From Lucifuga dentata (Eukaryota > Chordata > Actinopteri > Ophidiiformes > Bythitidae): a stretch of DNA of 64,000 nt. The notes beneath the pieces were generated by a model, which was not told where the DNA came from, ran no database searches, and saw only the letters and a list, made by a program, of their open reading frames with translations. The position numbers were made by a program, and so were the translations under genes. The DNA lies in assembly GCA_014773175.1 (NCBI GenBank), contig VXCM01000241.1:124001-188000 (forward strand), read 5' to 3'. How positions within the stretch are numbered: the first letter of the stretch is position 1; the number at the start of each line of letters is the position of its first letter. Below are positions 14,388 to 29,100 of the stretch, piece by piece.

Positions 14388-14390
14388 TAC

Positions 14391-18204
<3,814 letters not shown>

Positions 18205-18523
18205 TCAGATAAAGGCTGGAAATAAAGCAGATCGTGCGCTGCTGCAGACTCAGGCGTCTCCAGAACCGAGGTTGAGGGGATGAAAGGATCCAGGACCGAT
18301 GGTATGAAAAAAGGATGAGGCAACAAGATGAACTAGAGGAATAAAAAATAGGAGGGTGAGGATGGTAGACTGGTACTTCCAGACACTGATATGTAATACA
18401 AAAGGTATGCGTAATGGTAAGTGTAAAGGTATGAATGGAGGGCGTCATTTACCGGAGGCGCACGCCGGATTCTCCGTTGTGTGTTGCTCGTCTCCCCCCT
18501 CTCACCCACTGATCATAGAGGGA

Positions 18524-18538
18524 GAGAGAGAGAGAGGN

Positions 18539-18577
<39 letters not shown>
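18524..18577. repeat. GA/CT microsatellite with N in the divergent promoter
   Basis: A (GA)n run (about 18524-18536) is joined through an N at 18538 to a (CT)n run (18539-18577). The strand switch of the dinucleotide at the N suggests an unresolved or inverted assembly join. Confidence 0.75.
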
Positions 18578-19073
18578 CGCACCCCATTATGAAGGCATTT
18601 ACAGTATGTCCACGAATAAATATTTGCCAAACTCAACGTCCCTGTGATCCCTGTCTTATTTCCATATACCACTATACATACTATAAATTTTTCATTCAAT
18701 TGCCACTTCATTGTTTGATTTTATCCCAATACACCTACAGTATAAAGACTATAATATAGTTATATTGGTACTTTTAGCATATTCTTATTAAAATTATTAC
18801 TACAGTGAGGTCTAAATCCCCATTTTTTATGCTTTCTGTAATCATTACATTGGCCTACATGACCTCCAAAGATTTCATAAGCGTGATATTATCTTTGACT
18901 TTCAGTAATTTTAGTCAACGGCATTTGCTAGTTTCAATAAGTAACAATTAGTGACAATTGTTTTTGTATGTCAGATCAAAAGTAGTACGTCTCCCTCTGC
19001 TGGTTGGTATTGTGTACTGCAAATGTTTCATCCAGATCCTAAAGTAACTGTTCTGGCAATATTGTTCAGTTGC

Positions 19074-19092
19074 CAGCCTGTAGGGGGCGCTG
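19074..19092 (+). promoter_or_regulatory. CTCF-like motif upstream of gdap1
   Basis: CAGCCTGTAGGGGGCGCTG contains the AGGGGGCGCT core of the vertebrate CTCF consensus. It lies about 60 bp before the gdap1 start codon, in the divergent promoter. Binding is inferred from the motif alone. Confidence 0.5.
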
Positions 19093-19150
19093 CTGCTGAC
19101 TGTGGTGTGATGCGCTGCCCTCAGTTGTCCACTATAAACTGACAGATAAA

Positions 19151-19318
19151 ATGGCGACCGAAAACGGTTCTGAACCTCAGGATGAGAAAGCAGCTCTGCT
19201 AAAGACGGACGCAGAACAAGAAGTACACGAGGATTGTGGGGCAGTTGCGGAAAATGTAAAACAAAGCGAGACAAAATTAAGGCTTTATCACTGGACGCAG
19301 TCTTTTAATTCTCAGAAG
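19151..19318 (+). CDS. gdap1: gdap1 exon 1 (coding)
   Basis: The start ATG is in good context (ATAAAATGG). The exon encodes 56 residues ending YHWTQSFNSQK, the first beta strand of the GST fold. The donor is CAGAAG|GTGAGT, phase 0. Confidence 0.92.
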
Positions 19319-22300
19319 GTGAGTGTCCTGACGCTTCAGCACCACAATGCGACGGACAGCTCCTCATCTCAGGTTTTATTAGAAATCCGGTCACTTTTTC
19401 TGGATGGTACTGTATCCTAATAATTCAATTGTTCAAAAATAATACAACAAACGTCAGTGCTGCTTTGAAATTATTAGACCAGTATTCATTGAGGGAATTG
19501 TTGTTTACCTGTTTACACTCATGCTTATGCAGCATTGGCCAGTGGCTCCCAGAAGATGAGGGTTTTAATATGTCAGCACCATAGATCAGGACAGCTCCTC
19601 ATCAGACGTTTGATAAGGAATCTCTAAAAATCCTAAAGATAATTTACAATTTGTTAACCCTTATCACATGCATAGTTGCTTGTACTATAAGTGAGATAAT
19701 ATATCTTCTCAGATAGAATTCTACATTTATGAACATTCTGCAACATTGTGCAAATTAGTATTATAATCATTTATTGGCAAATTTCTGTGCGTTTTTGCAA
19801 CAATGTAGCAACAGTAGCAATGATTTATTGTATATTAATCATCCTAAATCAAAAAGTATACTACCAAATAGCCTAGAAGTGCAGCATTTATGATAGCAGT
19901 TGAATGACAATTAGTTACAGGCCCACAGGTGTAAGCACTCAGAAATCTAAACTTTTATCATCAATCACAATTGTTGCTTTTCAGGTGCGTTTGGCCATAG
20001 CAGAGAAAGCTTTGGCTTGTGAGGAATATGATGTGAGCCTGCCACTCAGTGAACATAATGAGCCATGGTTCATGCGTCTGAATCCAACTGGTGAGGTGCC
20101 AGTTCTTGTCCACAACGACAATGTCATCTGTGACCCAGTACAGATCATGGACTACCTGGAGCAGAACTTTAAAGATGGTGAGAGCAAATGAAGTAAAAAT
20201 AGCTCTATTGAAGAACATCTCTCAGGTATTGAGACCCAGCAGCAGGTAAAAGGTGGGGTTTGCTGAACAGAGTAACTAGGTTATTTCCTTTTTCACACAC
20301 ATTTTTCAGCATTTTTCAGAACATTTTCTTTCTTGGGCATTTTTTTTTTTTTCAAACTCTTGTCTGCTGTAGTTTTCATTGCTCATTTGTTTGTTTTTAG
20401 TCATTGATTTCCTGCCTTTTATGTTTTCTGTTTTCTCTTGGTTTGCACTGTTGTATGATAGCTATTCTAAGGGTCTCCAGAAATTGGATTAAATGGAGAA
20501 GAAATTTGGTAAGCAAATTTGGTAAGCATTGAAATGCTTTTAGATACGAAAAAGGAACATTTTTTTTAAAAAATACCCAATGGTTGAAATTTTATTGCTA
20601 TTTCATAACATAAATTGTCAACCATTCTCTAGACTTAGTGTATTAAGACTTGTGTCATTATACCTGCCCTCTAATACCTGTTGTACAAAGTCATCTTGAG
20701 CCCCTACCTATCTACTACTCCACTACTAATTTCCTTGAGGGAAATTTAAAAAATCTTTAAACCCACAAACTGTCGTTCCTTCCTTTCCATATCTCATTTT
20801 TCTCTAGAAGGAACTCCAAAGCTGATTCCTGAAGAAGGCAGCACATACTACCACAGAGTGCAGCACTACAGAGAACTACTGGACTCACTCCAGATGGACG
20901 CCTACACCCATGGCTGCATCCTCCACCCTGAGATCACAGTCGACTCCCACATACCAGCGTATGCTGCTACATGCATACGAAGTAAGACACACTGAGGTTC
21001 ATGTAAGCAAGTAGTAATCGTAGTAAATATGCAGTTTCCTCTTTACTAGTACTAGCAAGGACCTTTTTGCCTGCCAAACAACCTGAAATTTTCATTGCAT
21101 TGATACAACAAAGTGATAAAACATTTTCCACACTGATATCACTCTAAAATAGCATCATGAAGGTCATACACAATTTTCTGTAGTATAGAAATATACTGCA
21201 AAAGCATACTGCAAAGACCCTATTGCATCGTATCCTAAAGGTGCATTTGACAAAAAATTAGGCAATTTGGTTGAGTTGTTACTGTTGCTCTGGAACTATC
21301 TCAAGATAATGATGCATTATACCAGTTCTGAATTGGTATAATGCATCACGGTATAATATCAAACACACCAACCTACTGGTGTGTTTGATATTAGTACCAC
21401 TAACTGCTTATAGTTCAAATTAATACATTTATACAATATTTGTAATACTAAAAAGTACAGTGTACTTGTCTCTAATATGCTGTTATGTTTGTGTGTGACA
21501 GCACAAATAGGAAACACAGAGACAGAGCTGAAGAAACTGGCAGAGCAGAACCCAGAGCTTAAAGATGCTTACATAGCAAAACACAGGCGCCTGAAGGTAA
21601 GTCCTTTCAATTTAGCAGTAAAATTGCTGTTTGTTTGATTAACTAATGTTTTGATATGGTAAAATCTCTCTGCAGTCCAAGCTGTATGACCATGACAACA
21701 TGAAGTACCTGAAGAAGCTTCTGGATGAGCTGGAGAGTGTGATGGATCAGGTAGAGACGGAGCTACAGAGGAGGGTGGAAGAAACACCAGGTACAATAAA
21801 TATTGGGATGAAATCAACATTAACTTGCTTAAATCGGCCAATTATATACTATATATGTGTGTAGGCTGTTTATTCTTTATGGATATATTTTTGGGACCAA
21901 AAGGTATCTAAGCTTACAATGGCCTCTTGAACACCCCCCCCCCCCCNCCCCCCCCCCCAGTTTGCTACTGGTTGCTATTATAACTACTGGAACCTTCCAA
22001 GCTCAAATACAAGCTCAACCTGCCAAGTGTGTAAGGAATTGAAAATAATACCAATGAAATTATGATAACAGTACTATTTTACTTCATGTTATTTGGAATT
22101 CTGCCATCCTACATATTTCCTTCTCTCTTCTCTTCAACTTGTAGAAGAAGGCAATCAATCCTGGCTGTGTGGTGACTTCTTCAGCATGGCAGACATATCC
22201 CTGGTGGTCACTTTACACCGCCTCAAGTTCCTCGGCCTCTCCCGCCGTTNCCCGCCGTTACTGGGGTAACGGCAACCGTGTCAACTTGGAAACATACTAC

Positions 22301-22507
22301 GAGCGAGTGGTGGACCGCCCAGCCTTCCGGAGGGTTCTGGGTCACGTTAACAACATCCTGATTTCGGCTGTCTTGCCTGTAGCATTTCGCGTAGCGAGGA
22401 AGAATGCACCAGTTATTGTTGGTACCACTCTGCTGATTGGCATTCTGGGAGGAGCAACGTACCTGGCTTTTCTCTACATGAAGAAGAGGCTGACGGTCTT
22501 CAGTTGA
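19151..22507 (+). CDS. gdap1: Ganglioside-induced differentiation-associated protein 1 (six exons)
   Basis: GDAP1 is a glutathione-S-transferase-like protein of the mitochondrial outer membrane involved in mitochondrial fission and redox/Ca2+ homeostasis; human variants cause Charcot-Marie-Tooth neuropathy. Joining 19151-19318, 19985-20177, 20808-20981, 21502-21596, 21676-21790 and 22145-22507 gives a frame-consistent 365-residue protein (human 358) once a 10-base assembly duplication in exon 6 is discounted. The thioredoxin-like GST N-domain spans about residues 42-121, with the VP pair in GEVPVLVH (Val94-Pro95). A family-typical long insert carrying HGCILHPE and ELKKLAEQNPEL-like helices follows, then the GST C-domain with LETYYERV and HVNNILISAVLP. 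The C-terminus is a hydrophobic helix at about 335-356 followed by KKRL, as in a tail anchor. The N-terminus is somewhat longer and more acidic than in human. All junctions are GT/AG. Confidence 0.95.
19985..20177 (+). CDS. gdap1: gdap1 exon 2
   Basis: The acceptor is TTGCTTTTCAG|GTGCG and the donor is AAAGATG|GTGAGA. The exon encodes residues 57-120 (starts VRLAIAEKAL, includes SLPLSEHNEPWFMRLNPTGE), the core of the GST N-domain. It ends in phase 1. Confidence 0.95.
20808..20981 (+). CDS. gdap1: gdap1 exon 3
   Basis: The acceptor is TTTCTCTAG|AAGG and the donor is ATACGAA|GTAAG. The exon encodes the YYHRVQHYRELLDSLQMDAY segment and THGCILHPEITVDSHIPAYA. It keeps phase 1 at both ends. Confidence 0.94.
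21302..21398. repeat. Two adjacent perfect hairpins in gdap1 intron 3
   Basis: Hairpin A pairs 21310-21324 (TGATGCATTATACCA) exactly with 21334-21348 over a 9-nt loop. Hairpin B pairs 21354-21370 (TAATATCAAACACACCA) exactly with 21377-21393 over a 6-nt loop, and GGTA/TACC extends it past a one-base bulge (21350-21353 with 21395-21398). The two are only a few bases apart. Likely a palindromic mobile-element remnant. Confidence 0.85.
21502..21596 (+). CDS. gdap1: gdap1 exon 4
   Basis: The acceptor is GTGTGACAG|CACAAA and the donor is CTGAAG|GTAAGT. The exon encodes QIGNTETELKKLAEQNPELK and AYIAKHRRLK. It ends in phase 0. Confidence 0.94.
21676..21790 (+). CDS. gdap1: gdap1 exon 5
   Basis: The acceptor is CTCTGCAG|TCCAAG and the donor is ACACCAG|GTACAA. 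The exon encodes SKLYDHDNMKYLKKLLDELE and QVETELQRRVEETP, a long amphipathic helix of the GST C-domain region. It ends in phase 1. Confidence 0.94.
21934..21958. repeat. Poly-C tract with N in gdap1 intron 5
   Basis: Thirteen Cs, an N at 21947 and eleven more Cs. The true length is unresolved in the assembly. Confidence 0.9.
22145..22507 (+). CDS. gdap1: gdap1 exon 6 (terminal), with assembly-induced frame break
   Basis: The acceptor is CAACTTGTAG|AAGAAG and the stop TGA is 22505-22507. Read as given, the frame breaks at 22250: the nine bases CCCGCCGTT (22241-22249) are repeated after an N (22251-22259). Discounting the N and one copy restores a continuous frame through RYWGNGNRVNLETYYERVV to the tail anchor and stop, and makes the total coding length a multiple of three. 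The gene is therefore intact in the organism and broken only in the assembly. Confidence 0.93.
   Translation, partial: KKAINPGCVVTSSAWQTYPWWSLYTASSSSASPAVXRRYWGNGNRVNLETYYERVVDRPAFRRVLGHVNNILISAVLPVAFRVARKNAPVIVGTTLLIGILGGATYLAFLYMKKRLTVFS
22241..22259. other. Assembly duplication around single N in gdap1 exon 6
   Basis: Identical 9-mers flank the N at 22250. The 10 extra bases shift the gdap1 frame. The same signature (identical flanks either side of one N) recurs at 26112, 48403 and 53788. Confidence 0.93.
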
Positions 22508-23224
22508 GGGAGTCTACAATTGGTTGAGATGCTTTGGAACTCTAGTGGAGGGTGTGGAAGAATGGAAGATTGTTGCCAACATCATTACACAGATTTCCAT
22601 TGTCTAAAGTTAAAGTACAGAGAAACATTTGATGGTCCATTAGACATGAGTAATATGTAACTGAAACAAATATAAACACTGTGGCAACTATCTTTTCTGT
22701 GTTGCTGGTTGCACAAAATGCACTTTTAGCCATTCTCATATCTGAGTGTTGCATTTAATATAATGCCAAATAGTTGACTTCAGGAACATACAAGTGTTTT
22801 GACATTTTTGTTTAGCTTATTTATTATAAATCATACATACTTTTCATTACTACTGACCAGCCATATTTCCAACCTTTTTAAAAACATTTCTCCTACCATT
22901 GATAAATTTATGTTCATTTCTGTATGATATAAACATCAGCATGAGACTTGAAATTTACACAAGACAATTCAACTATTACAGTAAATGCTTTACAGTATGT
23001 GCTGTTTTATTTATTTTTATAAATACTGTCAGAGGCAAATGCGCATATATGAAATGAGAAATAAATGGTTGCTTCTTGTAGCAAAAGGTGATAAAAAAAA
23101 AAAAGATCTAGAAAACTTCCAGCTAGGCTATGAGTTTTATGATCTACGTATATGATGGCAAATGGATGGATGCACCATTCCTCTCTGCCAAATCTGCCAT
23201 GAATACATAGCTTGACACAATAAA
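22508..23224 (+). other. gdap1: gdap1 3' UTR with candidate polyA signals
   Basis: AT-rich non-coding sequence after the gdap1 stop. AATAAA hexamers at 23060-23065 and 23219-23224 are candidate polyadenylation signals. The real end is not determinable here. Confidence 0.5.
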
Positions 23225-24673
23225 ACTGAGCACAAAAAACTTATTTTTATGTTATGGATAAATGATGTCAAGCAAATTTCAGGCCCTTAGGTGATTTTCA
23301 AACAGACTGAAATTAATGGAAATCAGTGACTGTGGAACATTGTCAGTCATACTGTATATTTAGAAAATAGGCTAAAACATGCAAAAACACTAGTGTGGTC
23401 TTTAAGACATCTTTACGTGTACATAAATTACATAAGATGTAATTATGAGGCTTAATATGTGCTTAATCATTTATGATCTCCATGGCCTAAATATTTGCAT
23501 GTTAGGAATTAAACAGAAAACTAAAACAAAAAAACCCTGCAATCCTGCTTTCTGTGTCTGTCAGCACTGTACACACTGATCTATCCAGAAAATAAGTACT
23601 GTCATATCAGATACATAATCTCAATTTCACAATTTGTTTTTTTTTCCAATAGTTTTTAACCTATTATCACACCTATACACACGATGTATGACTCACTATG
23701 TGTTGTTTGACAGATACATTACTATGTCAGTATGGCTGGCTTGAATGAATGCTCTATGAATCCTTTCCAAACCATAATATTCTACATCTGTCTGAGATTA
23801 AACAGATGTAATTTTAAGGTGAGCAACTGACAAAAATTAACAAGTCAGCATCTTTTATGGAGCTATCTTTTTCAAACATTTTAAAATGTCCTTTGAAATG
23901 ACTGCTAATCCCATTTCCCAGCATCTGGATGTATGTCAATATCCACAGTAATTTGTTTGCCCAGTCAGAATCTACAGGCCAACACTGACATTTAACATAA
24001 CACACTTTGACTCAAACTCCTCCTCACGTGAGCTCAGACCCACATAAAGCAGACACACGTTCAAACTTTCAACAAAGTCTCACCTTTGTTTTTTAGGATC
24101 CAGAGTGCTGCGTAGTGTAGCTGTTGAAGAAATGCCTGACACGTGTTCAAGCCACATGTGAGATGATCTGTCTGGAAAATCATACTTTTGCAAAATGGCA
24201 ACCAAAATGACATAATTTCTGCTTCAGAATTACTTCACACAGGTACAATTCATGTGGTGAAGTAATAAACAAAGGGTAAGTGTATTAATCTAACTGTATT
24301 TTGAGTCAAAGTTGGTGACCTCCATCGCAAGACTTTTTGCCAAGTTAAATAATGTGGCTAATTCATGTCTTTTTGACAATATGCAACCTTAATTAATCCA
24401 TGGTGTAAGTCCTCTAAAGAGAAGTTATAAAAAGAGAGATATGAGTGAACTAATTGAGGATAATATGAACAAAAACCTACAAAAATGTTGCTCAGTCATT
24501 TTAAGTTAATGTCAGTTCTTAGTAGCTGTGTGCATGAGGAAAATGGAATATCGTTTCTGCCTTAAAAATAATAGAACTGCTGCCCTTGGCTAAAAACTTG
24601 AACATCTTTCTACAGTTTAAAGTATAATAAATAATGACAATGAACAGTGGGCTCATTAATACATTGCCTGTCA

Positions 24674-24689
24674 CCACTGGGGGGCAGTA
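24674..24689 (+). promoter_or_regulatory. CTCF-like motif, intergenic
   Basis: CCACTGGGGGGCAGTA fits the CTCF core (CCASYAGRKGGCRS) with one mismatch. It lies between gdap1 and pi15, in the same orientation as the promoter site at 19074. Binding is inferred only. Confidence 0.4.
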
Positions 24690-26050
24690 TTTCCTCAATT
24701 AACTCACATATCTGTGACTACCTCAAGGGGCGAATGCCAAAAGAGAGTCACAAGAGCTGCTTTGAGGGGGATGATGAATCATTTTCACATTTGAAATCAA
24801 GTTAAGTTTGGTTTATAATCATCTGTGTGTTTTCAAACACTTCTTTTCTCAGAGAACTACCACCTTTTGCAACACTTATAACAACCTGCATTCCATTTAT
24901 GTGGTGCAATGCTTTGGCTCAATGGATTTTTGGGTGCACTGCTATATATTAGAACCGCATTGGTGGCCAAAACTGATTCAGCCAGCTGACAAAATAAACC
25001 TCTGCTGGAGCTGGATGTTGTCAAGTATTGTTCATATGATTGGACCTGACATCTCGCTATTCGGTTGTTTAAAATCAAACAGGTGGTTAGCAATCATCAG
25101 AAAAAATTTCTCCTCAGAGTCCAAAGCAGTGGTCAGCATTAGAAGAAGCTGTCAGTGAATTACAATTTATTACAATACCTTGGTCAGTTGCATTCACAAA
25201 ATTTTAGAATTAAAAATTAAACAGACAGTTTACTGATGTCTTTGTTGATGTGGCATGAGAGTTGAGCCACTTCTGCTATACGTAATGGGTAAATTACTTG
25301 GATTCCCATTTAGGACACATTTAACCCCCTGATCANCCCTCCCCCCATGTATGTTACAGTTGGTGACTGGTGTCTGGTTTGACGCTGCATACAGCCTCTT
25401 TGCTGCCATTTAAATAAACAAAATCAACAAGGCATCACCCTCTCTCGCTCTCTCTTTCCATCCCTTTAGCTCTTTCTCTACCCTCTTCTTCTGAACACAG
25501 TCCTTCTTTCTGCATTGCTGTTCCAACCTAAGTCGCCACAGAGCAAGTGTCTGTGTTAAAAGCCCTGGGTGGGGTAGTGCAGGTGTGTCTAAGGTGTCTG
25601 CTTTGTGTGTATTCATGCGTGTGTGCGGAGGGAAAATTGAAATGGAAACCTGCATGGAAACCCCCAGCAGACATGCATACCCACAGACAGACAAACAGAA
25701 AGAGGTGAAAAACTGAGCCTTGTGGTCGAGTGGTGTGGATGTCTGGGATGAAGGATGGAAATTTGATGGTTGATGATGCGATCCAGAAAGGAGGGGTTCA
25801 GGACAAGGCTGATATGAAAGAGACAGACTTAAGATGACATGCAGAACAGATATAACAGGTTAGAACTGTGTTGTTTAAGAAAAGTAACTTAGAACCTCAG
25901 TTACAACCTCTAAAATGCAGCACTTTGTAAGTTAAAGGCTCAAGATGATGAAGAAATCCTTTTTTCATAGAAGGAGGCAGGTGGACAGTAGGGTGATGAT
26001 GTGTGAGCTGTGCTTGGTGTCCACAGACAGAGAGGCTGGGTAAACAGAAA

Positions 26051-26173
26051 CCCACGCAGCAGTAGCTGACAGCTAAGCCCGCACGAGGTGGCTCTTGTCC
26101 GGTGACTGAGTNCCCACGCAGCAGTAGCTGACAGCTAAGCCCGCACGAGGTGGCTCTTGTCCGGTGACTGAGT
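26051..26173. other. 61-bp exact duplication around an N (assembly artefact)
   Basis: 26051-26111 and 26113-26173 are identical 61-base copies separated by the single N at 26112. This is best explained as two contig ends that overlap but were not merged, not as a biological tandem repeat. Confidence 0.9.
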
Positions 26174-29100
26174 GAGTGGGAGCATGGAAACTTCCAGAGG
26201 CACTTCTCTCACAGCAGCCGACTGAGAAAGAGGCAGATTAGGGGATAGGGTGGTGGAAAGATGGATACTGAAGGTGATGTTGTGATAAAGACCAGAGAAA
26301 TGACAGTGTATTAGGAAAGATGAGTAATTTTTATTTTTTTTTGTAATTTTCCATCACATCTGCAAAATCAATAGCAGTGCATGCTCATGCTTTTGATGAA
26401 CTTCATCCGTTCCAGTGTCTACAGTGTCATTACGTAACGATACAGTAGACAACAAAATGACATGACAAGATATTAAAATCAAACAAATGCTGCAGCAGCT
26501 GTTCTGCTTTGTATGATGTCAACAGCAGCTCTATTGGTCACTACTGACCAATAAGCATAGTTACCACATAAGACCATCAGCTATGTGATGTCAGTCCAAC
26601 TCTTTCTCTCTCTGTTTGTTATTTTCCCCTCGTGGTTACTCTGGACACATTACTCAGAATCACTAAGGAAAGATGTCCAAAGCTCGTTGGCACCATCAAA
26701 GGTGTTCTGAGAAAACTCCCAGGACTTTCCAGAAAGCAGCCATCACCACCTTTTAGTGCGTCTGCGATGTACTGTTTGCTGAGTCGACAGAGGTAGGATC
26801 TTATGCTGTTGACACTACTGTTAAAATGGCCCCCTGCTGGCTCGCCTTTCACAGCTTTATGATGAAATCCTGTTCATCCACACATGTGCTCCTCAAATAT
26901 TTAAGCTTGGGGCTACATAAACACTGCTACACAGGAGGGATGATACTCAAAGCTGTTTGGAGCAAACCTGCTGCATTACGTTGTAAATTTCAGTTCAGTT
27001 GAACAAAAGTGGCCAAGTCAAGCACACATAACTTTTTATTCTGTTTATGAATCTTTTGCATATGATAGGCTTGCCATGTAAATAAGTAAGAAAGAGGCGT
27101 ATACACAGAGACCGTGTGTGGATGTGTGTGCGCTGTAGCTGTGCATTCTTGCATTCATGCATCAAACTGACGCAGATTAATATCGCTGCTAATATATCTT
27201 CTGTCTTGTTTCAAAGGTCAGCCAAGGCTGCTCCACCTGCTGCATGTGTCACATTGAGCAAACCTATGAGGGGAATGGAGGCTGCTGACGGATTTCCTAA
27301 TGTAAATACTGACCCTGCCTCTTGCTCTGAGAACACTTCCTCTCCTATGACCCCCACCCCCCCGAAGCCAAGAAGGCCTGACCTTCTATGCTGGGACTCA
27401 ATTGTGTTATGCAACACCTAAACTCTGCAAAATTGAGGGAACCTTTGGGACACTGAAAGAAGATAAAATATTAACCATACATGGCTAACGTGTCTGTAAA
27501 AAAACTGGAATCTACCTAGTTCATCTCTTGAGGATCCAACTCTCACATCTAGATCCAAGTCTTGGAGCCATGTTCCATGGTCTTAACCTTTGAGCAAGGA
27601 GATACAACATCTCTATCACTTTACAAACCTCCCTCAGAGCATAACGTAAAGGTTGTGCTAGCAAGAAAACAGCCCACTAGTATATCTCACCCTGAATCAA
27701 TGCCAAAACATCTCCTCTTGCCTAAAGAAAGCGGTGTTAGCGTGGTGACACTTGCCAGAAACCAGCAAAATGTCTGCAAAAATGGAAACACAGCAGCTTC
27801 CTTTGATACAATTCCAATATGTTTCCAAAGGCAGTAATGAAGCCTATGTCTCATATCTCCTACACAGCTATTAAACATGGAATGAGAGAATTAGGATACG
27901 TTGCCAGTCGTACCCATCACTTAGGGCATATACCAAGCAAAACTATACCAGCAGGATTCTGAATCTGAAAGTATTTCAACACAACTTCTTTAAAAAGAAG
28001 AGGAGAATGGAGAGTACAGTAGATTGAACACACACAGTGGCATGCTAACTTTCAACGTGTTAAGCCAAAGATGTGTCAGGTAACTTTATTACAACCTTTT
28101 CTCAGCACTGATTTACTGGCTAATCTAAAGTGATGTTCGCTTGATGTTATCCACACTAGCCCTCACTGATTCTAGAAGAATCTGCAGAATCTGCCTTACA
28201 GTTGGTTCAGAACTAGTTCACACAATAAATGTATTGCTCCAGAGTTCATTTGTGACTGGACTGAAAAGGGGTCTCAGTTTGATTGTTTTTGTCTCCATAC
28301 GAGTGCGATTCCCATGGTCAGACCTGCTCTAATGAATTTTACGATGAAGGAAAATGATTCAACTGGACTAAACCATGTTTCTGTGTAAACACCCTTAGCC
28401 TTGATTATCTTAGCATTATTTATTGGGGTTGTAAGTTTCTCATGTATTTATATTGTTGACTTGCAGTTAGAACCATTCTGAAATATCAGTAACACACAAA
28501 AAAAGAAGGCCAGGAAGAACACTTAAATGTTCTGTGATGGATTTGGAAAGTTATCAAGCATAAGTTGAATTTGCCTGTGGGTTTGGCACAGGATTAATAG
28601 AAGCACACAGACATAGCAAAGAGGAAATTATTATCCCAGGTATTTTCTTTGATTGTAGGTGGACAGAGGAAACATCAGCACCATGGCCCAACTTTCTATG
28701 ACTTATCCAGAAACCTGGACTCTCTGAATGGTCTCATAAGGATTATTGCTTAAAAAGTTTTGCCTTGTTTCAAACAGGCATTTTCAAAATGACCTTACAT
28801 ACTAGCAGTATAAGTTCATATTGTACCCTAGCTGCTGCAGTCATTTTTTGCACATACTTTTTTGTTTTTGCTCAGAACAAGAAATAGCCACTAAAATAAC
28901 AGTTCTTTGAAAAAACGTATCCTGCAATCTCCAATTTTAGACTGTTGCAGGAATCAATGCCAGTAATGCTGCTGCTGACACTTCATTTTGGTGTAACCAC
29001 ATCATGTTTTGGATTACAGGTCTTAGAAAGACAAGGCCCCTCACAAGAGGAAAAACATGAAATGTAGAATAGAATAATTGTCAGCGGTTTACTCATTTCA

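Larger units (their letters stand above)
1..14390 (-). other. jph1: jph1 intron 2 (partial), no coding exon recognised
   Basis: This stretch lies downstream of jph1 exon 2 in the minus-strand direction, so by inference it is the 5' part of jph1 intron 2. I looked on the minus strand for the expected next exon (alanine/arginine-rich helix ending in a PDFYQP-like motif) and for the large exon before the C-terminal membrane anchor, and recognised neither. What it holds: (AG)n at 2920-2956, a CT/CA tract with an N at 6012-6139, poly-T at 5573-5594, a perfect inverted repeat at 4530-4566, an hAT-like element at 9095-9532, (CA)n or (GT)n tracts near 10355, 10611-10664, 10819-10857, 10948-10972, 12800-12834 and 13409-13444, poly-A at 11512-11535, and Ns at 6076, 9200, 12628 and 14368. 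The open frames present are short and unlike known proteins. Confidence 0.7.
18205..19150. promoter_or_regulatory. Divergent promoter region between jph1 and gdap1
   Basis: The start codons of jph1 (minus) and gdap1 (plus) are 946 bp apart, so both 5' UTRs and promoters must lie in or near this interval. Head-to-head jph1/gdap1 is also the human arrangement. The jph1-proximal side (18205-18500) is the more GC-rich and may be jph1 5' UTR. A GA/CT tract with an N (18524-18577, N at 18538) sits in the middle. The gdap1 side has a CTCF-like site (19074-19092) and a TATAAA at 19133-19138, which is too close to the ATG to act as that gene's TATA box unless the 5' UTR is almost absent. Exact start sites are not visible. 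Confidence 0.6.

Noticed and set aside
1..14390. jph1 exons 3 onward
   Set aside because: Searched for the PDFYQP-type motif, the large Pro/Ser-rich exon and the C-terminal membrane helix on the minus strand. None was found, so they are placed off the window rather than called.
19133..19138. TATAAA as the gdap1 TATA box
   Set aside because: Only 13 bases before the start codon, so it cannot position transcription for a normal 5' UTR.
26051..26173. 61-bp tandem repeat as a biological minisatellite
   Set aside because: The exact copies are separated by a single N, the same signature as other assembly joins in the window.
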